From Quadrisphaera sp. DSM 44207 (GTDB lineage Bacteria; Actinomycetota; Actinomycetes; Actinomycetales; Quadrisphaeraceae), in NCBI RefSeq assembly GCF_900101335.1, contig NZ_FNKA01000002.1, positions 186,001 through 250,000 of the forward strand: a stretch of 64,000 nt of DNA, written 5' to 3'. A program made the translations under genes and the position numbers. Within the stretch, counting starts at the first letter, position 1. Each line of letters opens with the position of its first letter. Below, in pieces: positions 7,103-15,559 of this stretch. The notes below the pieces were generated by a model that did not search any database, was not told the DNA's origin, and saw only the letters and a program-made list of their open reading frames with translations.

Positions 7103-9151
7103 GTGAGCGCCTCGTGGATCCGCTGGCCCTGGCCCGAGCAGCTCCTCGAGGGGCGGCCCCCCCTCGCCTACGGCGGGGACTACAACCCCGAGCAGTGGCC
7201 CCGGGAGGTGTGGGCGCAGGACGCCGCCCTGATGCAGGAGGCCGGCGTCAACCTCGTCACGCTCGGCGTCTTCTCCTGGGCGCGGCTGCAGCCGGCGCCG
7301 GACGCGTGGGACTTCGCCTGGCTGGACGAGGTGATGGACCTCATGGCCGCCTCCCGCATCGCGGTGGACCTCGCCACCGCCACCGCCTCCCCGCCGCCGT
7401 GGCTGACCTCCGCCCACCCGGAGGTCCTGCCGGTCGACCGCTCCGGGCACGTGCTGCACCAGGGCGCCCGGCAGGCGTACGCGCCGAGCTCCCCGCTGTT
7501 CCGCGAGCTGGCGCTGGAGCTCGTGGAGCGGATGGCGCAGCGCTACGGCGGCCACGAGGCGCTGGCGCTGTGGCACGTGTCGAACGAGATGGGCTGCCAC
7601 AACGCCCCGGACTACTCCGAGGCGGCGGAGATCGCGTTCCGCCGCTGGCTGGCCGAGCGCTACGGCGACGTCGAGGCGCTCAACACCGCGTGGGGCACGG
7701 ACTTCTGGAGCCAGCGCTACGGCTCCTTCGAGCAGGTGCAGCCGCCGCGGCTGGCGCCGACGTTCCCCAACCCCACCCAGGTCCTCGACTTCGCGCGCTT
7801 CACCTCCTGGCAGCTGCAGGACCAGCTGCGCGCCGAGGCCGCCGTGCTGCGCCGGGTCGCGCCCGACGTGCCCGTGACGACGAACTTCATGGTGATGGGG
7901 CACACGCAGCACCTGGACTACACCGCGTGGGCCGCCGACGTGGACCTGGTCGCCAACGACCACTACGTGATGGCCGCCGACCCGGACGGCCAGCACGAGC
8001 TGGCCTTCTCCGCCGACCACACCCGCGGCCTGGCGGGCGGGCGCCCGTGGGTGCTCATGGAGTCCTCGACCTCGGCGGTCAACTGGCAGCCGGTCAACCC
8101 GCCCAAGGCGCCCGGGCAGCTGCGCCGCAACAGCCTCGTGCAGGTCGCCCGCGGCGCGGACGCCGTCTGCTTCTTCCAGTGGCGCGCCTCGCGGGCCGGG
8201 GCGGAGAAGTACCACTCCGGGCTGGTCCCGCACGCCGGGGCCGACAGCCGCCTGTTCCGCGACGCCGTCGCCCTCGGCGCGGACCTGGCGGCGCTGCGCG
8301 AGGTCGTCGGCTCCACGATCACCAACGACGTCGCGCTGGTCTTCGACTACGAGGCCTGGTGGGTGCTCGACCAGCCCGCGCACCCGAGCGCGCAGCTGCA
8401 CTACCGCGAGGTCGCCGAGGCCTGGCACCGCTCGCTGTGGGAGAGCCGCGTCGGCGTGGACGTCGTGGGCCCCGACGCGGACCTGTCCGGCTACCGCGTG
8501 GTGCTCGTGCCGCTGCTGCACCTGGTGCGCGAGGAGACGGCGGCGCGGATCGCCTCCGCCGCCGAGGCCGGGGCGAGCGTCGTGGTGACGTACTTCTCCG
8601 GCGTCGTCGACGAGCACGACCACGTGCGCCTCGGCGGCCACCCCGGCGCCTTCCGCGACCTGCTCGGCGTGCGGGTGGAGGAGCTCGGCCCGCTGCTGCC
8701 GGGCACGACCGTGCACGTGCACGGGCCGTCGGTGGGCACGGCGACCGCCGGTACGTGGGTGGAGCCGGTCGACGTCGTCGACCCCGGGGCCACGGAGGTG
8801 GTCGCGCGCTACCTGGACGGCCCGCACGCCGGGGGGCCGGCCATCACGCGCGCGCGCCGCGGCAGCGGGTGGGCCTGGTACGTCAGCACCGAGCTGCAGG
8901 ACGCCGGACGGCGCCGGCTGGTGGGCCGGGTGCTCGCCGACGCCGGCGTCGCCCCCGCGGTCGCGGCGTCCGAGGGCGTCGAGGTCAGCGTGCGCCGCCG
9001 CGGGGAGGCGCAGTGGGTCTTCGCGGTCAACCACGGCCAGCACGCCGGCGAGGTGGGCGGCGGCGGGCTGGACCTGCTCACCGGCACCGAGCACGCGGGC
9101 CCGGTGCCGGTGCCCGCCGGGGGCGTGGTGGTGCTGCGCCGGCCCGCCTAG
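7103..9151 (+). CDS. GH42 beta-galactosidase
   Basis: The 682-residue protein follows the glycoside hydrolase family 42 pattern: YGGDYNPEQWP near the N-terminus, acid/base Glu162 in WHVSNEMG, nucleophile Glu320 in PWVLMESS, then the Rossmann-like trimerisation domain (VALVFDYEAWW) and a C-terminal beta domain. It has no signal peptide, so it acts on galactosides (or alpha-L-arabinopyranosides) taken into the cell. The GTG start was chosen because an upstream ATG at 7095 runs into a stop after three codons. It is followed one base later by an aldehyde dehydrogenase gene. The arabinoside importer locus 9 kb downstream makes plant polysaccharide side chains a plausible source of substrate. Confidence 0.95.
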   Translation: MSASWIRWPWPEQLLEGRPPLAYGGDYNPEQWPREVWAQDAALMQEAGVNLVTLGVFSWARLQPAPDAWDFAWLDEVMDLMAASRIAVDLATATASPPPWLTSAHPEVLPVDRSGHVLHQGARQAYAPSSPLFRELALELVERMAQRYGGHEALALWHVSNEMGCHNAPDYSEAAEIAFRRWLAERYGDVEALNTAWGTDFWSQRYGSFEQVQPPRLAPTFPNPTQVLDFARFTSWQLQDQLRAEAAVLRRVAPDVPVTTNFMVMGHTQHLDYTAWAADVDLVANDHYVMAADPDGQHELAFSADHTRGLAGGRPWVLMESSTSAVNWQPVNPPKAPGQLRRNSLVQVARGADAVCFFQWRASRAGAEKYHSGLVPHAGADSRLFRDAVALGADLAALREVVGSTITNDVALVFDYEAWWVLDQPAHPSAQLHYREVAEAWHRSLWESRVGVDVVGPDADLSGYRVVLVPLLHLVREETAARIASAAEAGASVVVTYFSGVVDEHDHVRLGGHPGAFRDLLGVRVEELGPLLPGTTVHVHGPSVGTATAGTWVEPVDVVDPGATEVVARYLDGPHAGGPAITRARRGSGWAWYVSTELQDAGRRRLVGRVLADAGVAPAVAASEGVEVSVRRRGEAQWVFAVNHGQHAGEVGGGGLDLLTGTEHAGPVPVPAGGVVVLRRPA

Positions 9152-9152
9152 G

Positions 9153-10622
9153 GTGCCCGGCGTGGAGGAGCAGGTGCTCCGGCCGCCCGCCGGAGCCGGG
9201 ACGGGGGCCGGGACCGGAGCCGGGACCGGGGACACGACCGGGGACGCCGTCGCGGCCGAGGTCGCGCGCGTGCGCTCCGCGTTCGAGGCCGGGGTGACGC
9301 GGCCGCTGGCCTGGCGGGAGGAGCAGCTGCGCGCCCTGCGCCGCCTGCTCGTCGAGCACGCCGGTGAGCTCGAGGCCGCCCTGGCCAGCGACCTCGGCAA
9401 GCACCCCGTCGAGGCGCAGCTGACGGAGATCGCCTTCGTCGTCGGCGAGGTCGACCACGCGCTGCGCCACCTGCGCCGCTGGCTGGCGCCCGCCCCCGTG
9501 CCGGTGCCGCTGGTGCTGCGCCCGGCGCGGGCGCAGGTGGTGCGCGACCCGCTGGGCGTCGTCCTGGTCATCGCGCCGTGGAACTACCCGCTGCAGCTGC
9601 TGCTGGCCCCGCTCGTCGGCGTGCTGGCCGGCGGGAACGCGGCCGTGCTCAAGCCGAGCGAGCTGGCCCGGGCCACGAGCGCCGCCGTGGCGCGGCTGCT
9701 GCCGCGCCACCTCGACGCGCGCGCCGTCGCGGTCGTCGAGGGCGGCCGCGAGCCGGCCGAGGCGCTGCTGCGCCAGCGCTTCGACCACGTCTTCTTCACC
9801 GGCGGGGCGCAGGTGGCGCGCGTCGTCGCGCGCGCGGCCGCCGAGCACCTGACGCCCGTGACCCTGGAGCTCGGCGGGAAGTCCCCGACGTACGTGGACG
9901 GGACGACGGACCTGCCGGCCGCGGCCCGGCGCATCGCGTGGGGCAAGTTCCTCAACGCCGGCCAGACCTGCGTGGCGCCCGACTACGTGCTCGCCACCCC
10001 GGACGTCGCCGACCGCCTCGGGCCGGCCCTCGCCGACGCCGTGCGCGACCTGTACGGCCCGGACCCGGCGACCAGCGACGACTACGGCCGCATCGTCTCC
10101 GACGCGCACCTGGCCCGCCTGGAGGCCCTGCTCGGCTCGGGGCGCGCGGTCACCGGCGGCCAGGTGCGGCGCGAGGAGCGCTACCTCGCCCCGACGGTGC
10201 TCGCCGACGTCGACCCGGACTCCCCGGTGATGCAGGAGGAGGTCTTCGGGCCGGTGCTGCCGATCGTGCGGGTGCCCGACCTCGACGCCGCCATCGCCTT
10301 CGTCAACGCCCGGCCCAAGCCGCTGGCGCTGTACGCCTTCACCGAGTCGCGGACGGCGCGCCGGCGCCTGCTGGAGGAGACGTCCTCGGGCGCGGTGGGC
10401 TTCGGCGTCCCGGCCGCCCACCTGTCCGTGCCCGGCCTGCCGTTCGGCGGGGTGGGGGAGAGCGGCACCGGCGCCTACCACGGCGAGCACTCGATCGCGA
10501 TCTTCACGCACGCCAAGGCGGTGCTGGCCAAGGACCTCACCCCGGACACCCTGCGGCTGCTGCAGCCGCCCTACCGGGGCGTTCGGAACGCGCTCCTGCG
10601 CCGCCTCCTGCCGCGCCGGTGA
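9153..10622 (+). CDS. Aldehyde dehydrogenase (class 3-like)
   Basis: The 489-residue enzyme has catalytic Cys273 in GQTCVAPDY, general base Glu239 in TLELGGKSP and Asn144 in APWNYP, and ends with a hydrophobic/basic tail (LLRRLLPRR). These features match class 3 and fatty-aldehyde type NAD(P)-dependent dehydrogenases, which oxidise medium-chain or aromatic aldehydes and may associate with membranes through the tail. GTG 9153 is one base after the GH42 stop; GTG 9162 is an alternative start. Residues 13-31 form a Gly/Thr repeat (GAGTG units), a low-complexity insertion not expected in the family. The link to the galactosidase is only positional. Confidence 0.93.
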   Translation: MPGVEEQVLRPPAGAGTGAGTGAGTGDTTGDAVAAEVARVRSAFEAGVTRPLAWREEQLRALRRLLVEHAGELEAALASDLGKHPVEAQLTEIAFVVGEVDHALRHLRRWLAPAPVPVPLVLRPARAQVVRDPLGVVLVIAPWNYPLQLLLAPLVGVLAGGNAAVLKPSELARATSAAVARLLPRHLDARAVAVVEGGREPAEALLRQRFDHVFFTGGAQVARVVARAAAEHLTPVTLELGGKSPTYVDGTTDLPAAARRIAWGKFLNAGQTCVAPDYVLATPDVADRLGPALADAVRDLYGPDPATSDDYGRIVSDAHLARLEALLGSGRAVTGGQVRREERYLAPTVLADVDPDSPVMQEEVFGPVLPIVRVPDLDAAIAFVNARPKPLALYAFTESRTARRRLLEETSSGAVGFGVPAAHLSVPGLPFGGVGESGTGAYHGEHSIAIFTHAKAVLAKDLTPDTLRLLQPPYRGVRNALLRRLLPRR

Positions 10623-10804
10623 GGCGGCGGTCCGGCCGGAGCGGGGGACGCCGCAGCGGACCGGGGTGGTGCCGCAGCGGACCGGACCGGATCCGCGGAA
10701 ACGCCGCGCACGGCCCGGGCGAGCGGTTAGCGTCGCGACCGCCCTGTGCCGAAGGCGTCACCGTGCACCCGCCCCGCCCGTCCCGCCGTCCCGAGGAGTC
10801 CGTC

Positions 10805-11086
10805 GTGATCCGTCTCCAGCGCAGCAAGGGCAGCTCCGAGGTCAAGGTCACCTTCGTCGTCGACGAGGAGGTCGCCCAGGGCCCGGTGTCCGTGGTCGGC
10901 ACCTTCAACGACTGGAGCCCCTACGCGCACATCCTGCGCAGGCGCAGCAACGGCACCCGCAGCGTCGCCGTGACGGTGCCCGCCGGCACGCCGGTGGTCT
11001 TCCGCTACCTCGGCGAGCACGGCCACTGGTTCGACGACCCGCAGGCCAGCGAGCACACCCCCGAGGGCGGTGTCCTGCACGTCTGA
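10805..11086 (+). CDS. Stand-alone CBM48/isoamylase-early-set protein
   Basis: The 93-residue protein consists almost entirely of one immunoglobulin-like early-set domain of the AMPK/CBM48 glycogen-binding type, with VVGTFNDWSP (typical of glycogen-branching and AMPK-beta modules) and FRYLGEHGHWFDDP. The GTG start follows a GAGGAG site. Such small proteins are widespread in actinobacteria and appear to bind glycogen or alpha-glucans in the cytosol, but no reaction is known. It is monocistronic: the 182-base gap upstream holds no gene and only a duplicated GCCGCAGCGGACCGG. Another possibility is a regulatory subunit of a remote carbohydrate enzyme. Confidence 0.8.
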   Translation: MIRLQRSKGSSEVKVTFVVDEEVAQGPVSVVGTFNDWSPYAHILRRRSNGTRSVAVTVPAGTPVVFRYLGEHGHWFDDPQASEHTPEGGVLHV

Positions 11087-11177
11087 GCCGCGCGCGGCCC
11101 GACCCCGGGCCCCGCTCTGCGCGCGCTCACAGGGCCCCGGGCTGTTCTTACCGGCGCAGGTGGCGCACAGTAGTGCC

Positions 11178-12407
11178 ATGCGCGCGTCCCGCCCCGCCAC
11201 CCGCTGGGCCCTGCCCACCACCGTCGCCGCCGCGGTCGTCGGGACCTCCCTGATCGTGCCGGCCGTCGCCAGCGCCGAGCCCGAGCTGCCGCCCACCACG
11301 GCCGCGGAGCTGCTCGAGGACCTCGCCGCCGCCGAGCCGCAGGACCACTCCGGCACGCTGGAGCAGACCACCGACCTCGGCCTGCCCGAGCTGCCCGCGG
11401 GGCAGGGCGCTGCGGGCGGCCTGTCCTCGCTCCTGGCGGGCACCACGACGGCCCAGGTGTGGGCCGACGGGCCCGACCGCTCGCGGCTGTCGGTGATCGA
11501 CGACCTCGCGGAGACGACCGTCGTCCGCGACGGCCAGGACCTGTGGGTCTGGCGCAGCGACACCGGCACCGCCGCGCACGGGCGGCTGCCCGAGCAGGCC
11601 GCCGAGGCGGAGGCCGCCGCGCCGCTGCCGATGGGGGCCGCGACCCCGGCCGAGGCCGCGCAGACGGCGCTGGCCGCGATCGAGCCGACCACCGCGGTCG
11701 AGCTCGACGGCACCGCCCGCGTCGCCGGCCGCGACGCCCACGAGCTCGTCCTGTCCCCGCGCGAGGAGGGGTCGCTGGTGGGCCGGGTGCGCCTGGCCGT
11801 GGACGCCGAGACCTCCTTGCCGCTGCGGGTGCAGGTGCTCGCCCGCGGGGCCTCGGAGCCGGCGTTCACCAGCGGGTACACCGACATCGACCTCACGACC
11901 CCCGACGCCGACGTCTTCGCGTTCGCGCCGCCGCAGGGCGCCGAGGTCACCGAGCTCGACCTCCCCGAGGGCGCCGTCCCGCCCGCCGAGGGCACCGGCG
12001 GCGCGGCGGTCTCGCCCGACGCCGGCCTGCCCGGCGTCGAGGCGCCCGCCGACCCGCGCGCGACCCCGCCGCCGGCGGTCGTCGGCGAGGGGTGGACGTC
12101 GGTGCTCGTGATGCACGGCACCGACCCGGCCGCGCTGCTCGACCCCGCGGCCGCGGCCGGCGCCGCGCAGGACGGCGCCGCGCAGGACGGCGAGCCCGGC
12201 TCGGGCGGCGGGGACCTCGGCGGCGTCGGCCAGGCGCTGGCGGCCGGCTTCCAGCCGTACGCCGGGGACGCCGGCGCCGGACGGGTGCTGAGCACCTCCC
12301 TGCTCACGGTCCTGGCCCTGGAGGACGGCCGCGTGCTCGTCGGCGCCGTCGGGCTCGACGCGCTCGAGCGCGCGGCGCTCGACCCCGCCGCCGCGCCCCT
12401 GCAGTGA
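11178..12407 (+). CDS. LolA/RseB-like secreted lipoprotein-carrier-fold protein
   Basis: The 409-residue exported protein has a signal peptide (ATRWALPTTVAAAVVG, cleavage near AVASAEP). A LolA-like half-barrel follows: repeated beta strands around TTAQVWADGPDRSRL, VVRDGQDLWVWRS and VRLAVDAETSLPLRVQVL. A long Pro/Ala/Gly-rich region and a conserved end domain (RVLSTSLLTVLALEDGRVLVGAV) complete it. Actinobacterial members usually sit beside an ABC transporter, exactly as here (8 bases to the ATPase gene), and are thought to handle a lipid or lipoprotein outside the membrane. ATG 11178 was chosen because the signal peptide begins there. The function is not known in detail; an RseB-like sensing role is an alternative. 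Confidence 0.75.
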   Translation: MRASRPATRWALPTTVAAAVVGTSLIVPAVASAEPELPPTTAAELLEDLAAAEPQDHSGTLEQTTDLGLPELPAGQGAAGGLSSLLAGTTTAQVWADGPDRSRLSVIDDLAETTVVRDGQDLWVWRSDTGTAAHGRLPEQAAEAEAAAPLPMGAATPAEAAQTALAAIEPTTAVELDGTARVAGRDAHELVLSPREEGSLVGRVRLAVDAETSLPLRVQVLARGASEPAFTSGYTDIDLTTPDADVFAFAPPQGAEVTELDLPEGAVPPAEGTGGAAVSPDAGLPGVEAPADPRATPPPAVVGEGWTSVLVMHGTDPAALLDPAAAAGAAQDGAAQDGEPGSGGGDLGGVGQALAAGFQPYAGDAGAGRVLSTSLLTVLALEDGRVLVGAVGLDALERAALDPAAAPLQ

Positions 12408-12414
12408 CCGGCCG

Positions 12415-13380
12415 GTGACGGCCGCCGTCGCCACCCAGGGCCTGACCAAGCGGTTCCGCAGCGGCCAGGTCGCCGTGCGCGACCTGGACCTGCACGTGCC
12501 CGCGGGCGCGGTGTACGGCTTCCTCGGTCCCAACGGCTCGGGCAAGACCACCACGATCCGCATGCTCCTGGGGCTGGTGGCGCCGACGTCCGGGGACGCC
12601 GAGCTGCTCGGCGAGGCGATGCCGGCCCGGCGCGCCGGCGTCCTGCCCCGAGTCGGCGCGCTCGTGGAGGGCCCGGCCTTCCACCCGTACCTGTCGGGAC
12701 GGGACAACCTGCGCCGCGCCGACGCGGCGGACCGCACGGTGGACCCGCGCACCTCGGCCGCCCGGATCGACGCCGCCCTCGAGCGCGTCGGGCTCTCGGC
12801 CGCGGCCACCAAGCGCTACCGCGTCTACTCCCTGGGCATGCGCCAGCGCCTCGGGCTCGCCGCGGCGCTGCTGCGCCCCCGCGAGCTGCTCGTGCTCGAC
12901 GAGCCCACCAACGGCCTGGACCCGCAGGGCACCCGCGAGGTGCGCACGCTCGTGCGCGAGCTGGCCGCCGACGGCGCCACGGTCTTCGTCTCCACCCACC
13001 TGCTCGCCGAGGTCGAGCAGCTGTGCAGCCACGTCGGGGTGATGAGCGCCGGGCAGCTCGTGGCGCAGGGCACCCTCGCGCAGGTCACGGCCGCGACCGG
13101 CACGCGCGTGCGGGTGGAGGCCCGCGACCCGCGGCGGGCGGCGGCCGTGCTCGCCGAGCACGGCCTGAGCCCGGCAACGGGTACCACCGGCGCCGCGGCC
13201 GGCTCCGCGGCCGACGGCGGGGCCGTCGTCGAGGCCGAGCTGGCCGGCGCGGACCCGGAGCGCCTCCTCGCCGCCCTGGTGGCCTCCGGGGCCGGGGTGC
13301 GCCAGTTCGCGCTGCAGCGGGCGACGCTGGAGGACCTGTTCGTGACCCTGACCGGTGAGGGGTTCGACGTCCGTGCCTGA
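12415..13380 (+). CDS. ABC transporter ATP-binding protein
   Basis: The 321-residue ATPase has Walker A GPNGSGKTT, signature YSLGMRQRLGLA (a variant of LSGGQ common in this exporter group), Walker B LLVLDEPTNGLD and the switch His in FVSTHLL. The C-terminal ~100 residues form the extension common to DrrA/CcmA-like exporters. GTG lies 8 bases after the LolA-like gene stop, and the downstream permease gene starts inside this gene, so the three genes are one unit. The fold class points to export of a drug, lipid or peptide rather than import. The substrate is unknown. Confidence 0.93.
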   Translation: MTAAVATQGLTKRFRSGQVAVRDLDLHVPAGAVYGFLGPNGSGKTTTIRMLLGLVAPTSGDAELLGEAMPARRAGVLPRVGALVEGPAFHPYLSGRDNLRRADAADRTVDPRTSAARIDAALERVGLSAAATKRYRVYSLGMRQRLGLAAALLRPRELLVLDEPTNGLDPQGTREVRTLVRELAADGATVFVSTHLLAEVEQLCSHVGVMSAGQLVAQGTLAQVTAATGTRVRVEARDPRRAAAVLAEHGLSPATGTTGAAAGSAADGGAVVEAELAGADPERLLAALVASGAGVRQFALQRATLEDLFVTLTGEGFDVRA

Positions 13381-14221
13381 GGCGGGGACGGGGCCGGTCG
13401 CGCTGCGGGACCTGCGCCTGCTGCGCTCGGAGCTGCGCCTGGTGCTCACGCGCCGGCGCAACCTCGTGATGCTCGCGGTGCTGGCGCTGGCCACCACGCT
13501 GATCGGGATCGCGATCGAGGTCTCCAGCGCGGACGCCGAGCCGGGGGAGGGGCCGCCGTTCCTGGCGAGCATCACCGAGAACGGGATCTTCCTGGCCTTC
13601 ACCGCCCTCGTCGCGTCGCTGCCGGTGTTCCTGCCGCTGGCGGTCTCGGTGGTCGCGGGGGAGTCCGTGGCGGGGGAGGCCAGCACCGGCACCCTGCGCT
13701 ACCTGCTGGTCACCCCGGTGGACCGCACGCGGCTGCTGGTGGTCAAGCTGCTCGCGATCGTCGTCTTCGGCCTCGTCGCCGCGCTCGTCGTGGCCGCGAC
13801 CGGAGTGGTGGTCGGGGCGCTGCTCTTCCCCGTCGGCCCGGTGCCGCTGCTCAGCGGCGTGACCGTCCCGTACGCGACGGGGCTGCTGCGCGTGGCCGCC
13901 GTGGCCCTGTACGTCGCGGCGATGCTGGCCACGGTGGCCGCCCTGGGCCTGTTCGTCTCCACCCTGACCGAGGTGCCGGTGGCCGCGATGTCGGCGACGG
14001 CGATCACGGTGGTCCTCGCGGAGATCCTCGACGCGGTGCCGCAGCTGGAGCCGATCCACCCCTGGCTGTTCACCCACGACTGGCTGGCGTTCGGGGACCT
14101 GCTGCGCGACCCCGTGCGCTGGGACGGCGTGCTGCACGGGCTCGCGGTCCAGGGCGGCTGGATCGCCGTCCTGCTCGCCCTCGCCTGGGCGCGCCTGACC
14201 AGCCGGGACGTCACGAGCTGA
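13373..14221 (+). CDS. ABC-2 type transporter permease
   Basis: The 282-residue membrane protein has about six hydrophobic segments and the ABC-2 signature order: a cytosolic N-terminus, helix NLVMLAVLALATTLIGIAI, the GEASTGTLRYLLVTPVDR coupling region, and further helices ending in LLALAWARL. GTG 13373 overlaps the ATPase stop by 8 bases; an upstream GTG at 13355 is possible but sits deeper inside the ATPase gene. It forms the channel of the exporter with the ATPase at 12415. The LolA-like protein encoded first may receive or deliver the cargo outside the membrane, by analogy with Lol systems; this is inference. Confidence 0.9.
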   Translation: MPEAGTGPVALRDLRLLRSELRLVLTRRRNLVMLAVLALATTLIGIAIEVSSADAEPGEGPPFLASITENGIFLAFTALVASLPVFLPLAVSVVAGESVAGEASTGTLRYLLVTPVDRTRLLVVKLLAIVVFGLVAALVVAATGVVVGALLFPVGPVPLLSGVTVPYATGLLRVAAVALYVAAMLATVAALGLFVSTLTEVPVAAMSATAITVVLAEILDAVPQLEPIHPWLFTHDWLAFGDLLRDPVRWDGVLHGLAVQGGWIAVLLALAWARLTSRDVTS

Positions 14222-14271
14222 GCGCCGCCGGCGGCTCCCGCGGCGCCTCGCGCGTGTGGTGGGATGCCCGC

Positions 14272-15546
14272 GTGGGCGAGCGGGGGAGCAACTGGGCCGG
14301 CAACTACACCTACCGGGCGTCGCAGGTGCACCGCCCGCGCACGCTGGAGGAGCTGCAGGAGGTCGTCGCGCGCGCGCCGCGCCTGAAGGCGCTCGGCACG
14401 CGCCACTCCTTCAACGGCGTCGCGGACACCGAGGGCGCTCAGGTCAGCCTCGCCGACCTGCCGCGCCGGGCCGAGCTGGACGCCGACCCCGAGGCCGGCA
14501 CCGGCACCGTCACCGTCGACGGAGGCAGCAGCTACGGGGCCCTGGCGGTGGCGCTGCAGGAGCGCGGCTGGGCGCTGCGCAACCTCGCCTCCCTGCCCCA
14601 CATCTGCGTCGCCGGGGCCGTCGCGACCGCCACGCACGGCTCGGGCGACGGCAACCGCAGCCTCGCCGACGCCGTGCGCGCCGTCGAGCTCGTCACCGGC
14701 GGCGGGCAGCTCGTGCGCATGACGCGCGAGGACGACGCCTTCGCCGGCGCGGTGGTGCACCTGGGCGCCCTCGGGGTGGTGACGGCGCTGGAGCTGGAGG
14801 TCGTGCCGACCTACGACGTGCGCCAGGACGTCTACGAGGACCTGCCGTGGGACGTCGTCCACGAGCGCTTCGACGAGATCACCACGGGTGTGTACAGCGT
14901 CAGCCTCTTCACCGCCTGGTCACCGCGCGGGGTGGACCAGGTGTGGCGCAAGAGCCTCGTGCCGGCGGGGAGCGCCGGCTCCGCTCCTCCCGACCTGTTC
15001 GGGGCCCGCCCCGCCACCCGGGCCCGCCACCCGCTGCCCGGCATGTCGGGGGAGAACTGCACCCCGCAGGGCGGGGTGCCGGGCCCCTGGCTGGACCGCC
15101 TGCCGCACTTCCAGCTGCGGTTCACCCCCAGCAGCGGGGAGGAGGTCCAGTCCGAGTACCTGCTGCCGCGCTCCGCCGTCCACGACGCGCTCGCCGCGAT
15201 GCGCGGGCTGCACGAGCGCGTGGCCCCGCTGCTGCAGGCGTGCGAGGTGCGCACCGTCGCCCCCGACGACCTGTGGCTGAGCCCCACCTGCGGGCAGGAC
15301 AGCGTCGGGATCCACTTCACGTGGCAGCGGCGCCAGGGCGAGGTCGAGCGGGTGCTGCGCGACGTCGAGGCCGCCCTCGTGCCCCTCGGCGCCCGCCCGC
15401 ACTGGGGGAAGGTCTCCTGCGTGCTCCCGCACGAGCTCGCCGCCCCCTACGAGCGGCTGGAGGACTTCCGGGCCCTCGCCCGCCGCCTGGACCCGCAGGG
15501 CACCTTCACCAGCGGCTTCACCCGGCGCGTGCTGCAGCTGGGCTGA
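14272..15546 (+). CDS. aldO: Alditol oxidase (AldO/xylitol oxidase family)
   Basis: The 424-residue VAO-family flavoenzyme closely follows Streptomyces AldO along its length: NWAGNYTY at the start, the histidyl-FAD site LGTRHSFN (His45, equivalent to AldO His46), NLASLPHICVAGAVATATHG in the FAD domain, and YSVSLFT and GRPHWGK-like C-terminal blocks. It oxidises terminal hydroxyls of sugar alcohols such as xylitol, sorbitol or glycerol, using oxygen and making hydrogen peroxide. GTG 14272 was chosen because homologous sequence begins there; GTG 14254 would add six residues. It is convergent with the LacI gene. No catalase is nearby. The gene lies between a lipid-type exporter and an arabinoside operon. 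Confidence 0.9.
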   Translation: MGERGSNWAGNYTYRASQVHRPRTLEELQEVVARAPRLKALGTRHSFNGVADTEGAQVSLADLPRRAELDADPEAGTGTVTVDGGSSYGALAVALQERGWALRNLASLPHICVAGAVATATHGSGDGNRSLADAVRAVELVTGGGQLVRMTREDDAFAGAVVHLGALGVVTALELEVVPTYDVRQDVYEDLPWDVVHERFDEITTGVYSVSLFTAWSPRGVDQVWRKSLVPAGSAGSAPPDLFGARPATRARHPLPGMSGENCTPQGGVPGPWLDRLPHFQLRFTPSSGEEVQSEYLLPRSAVHDALAAMRGLHERVAPLLQACEVRTVAPDDLWLSPTCGQDSVGIHFTWQRRQGEVERVLRDVEAALVPLGARPHWGKVSCVLPHELAAPYERLEDFRALARRLDPQGTFTSGFTRRVLQLG

Positions 15547-15559
15547 CGGGCCGGGCGCG

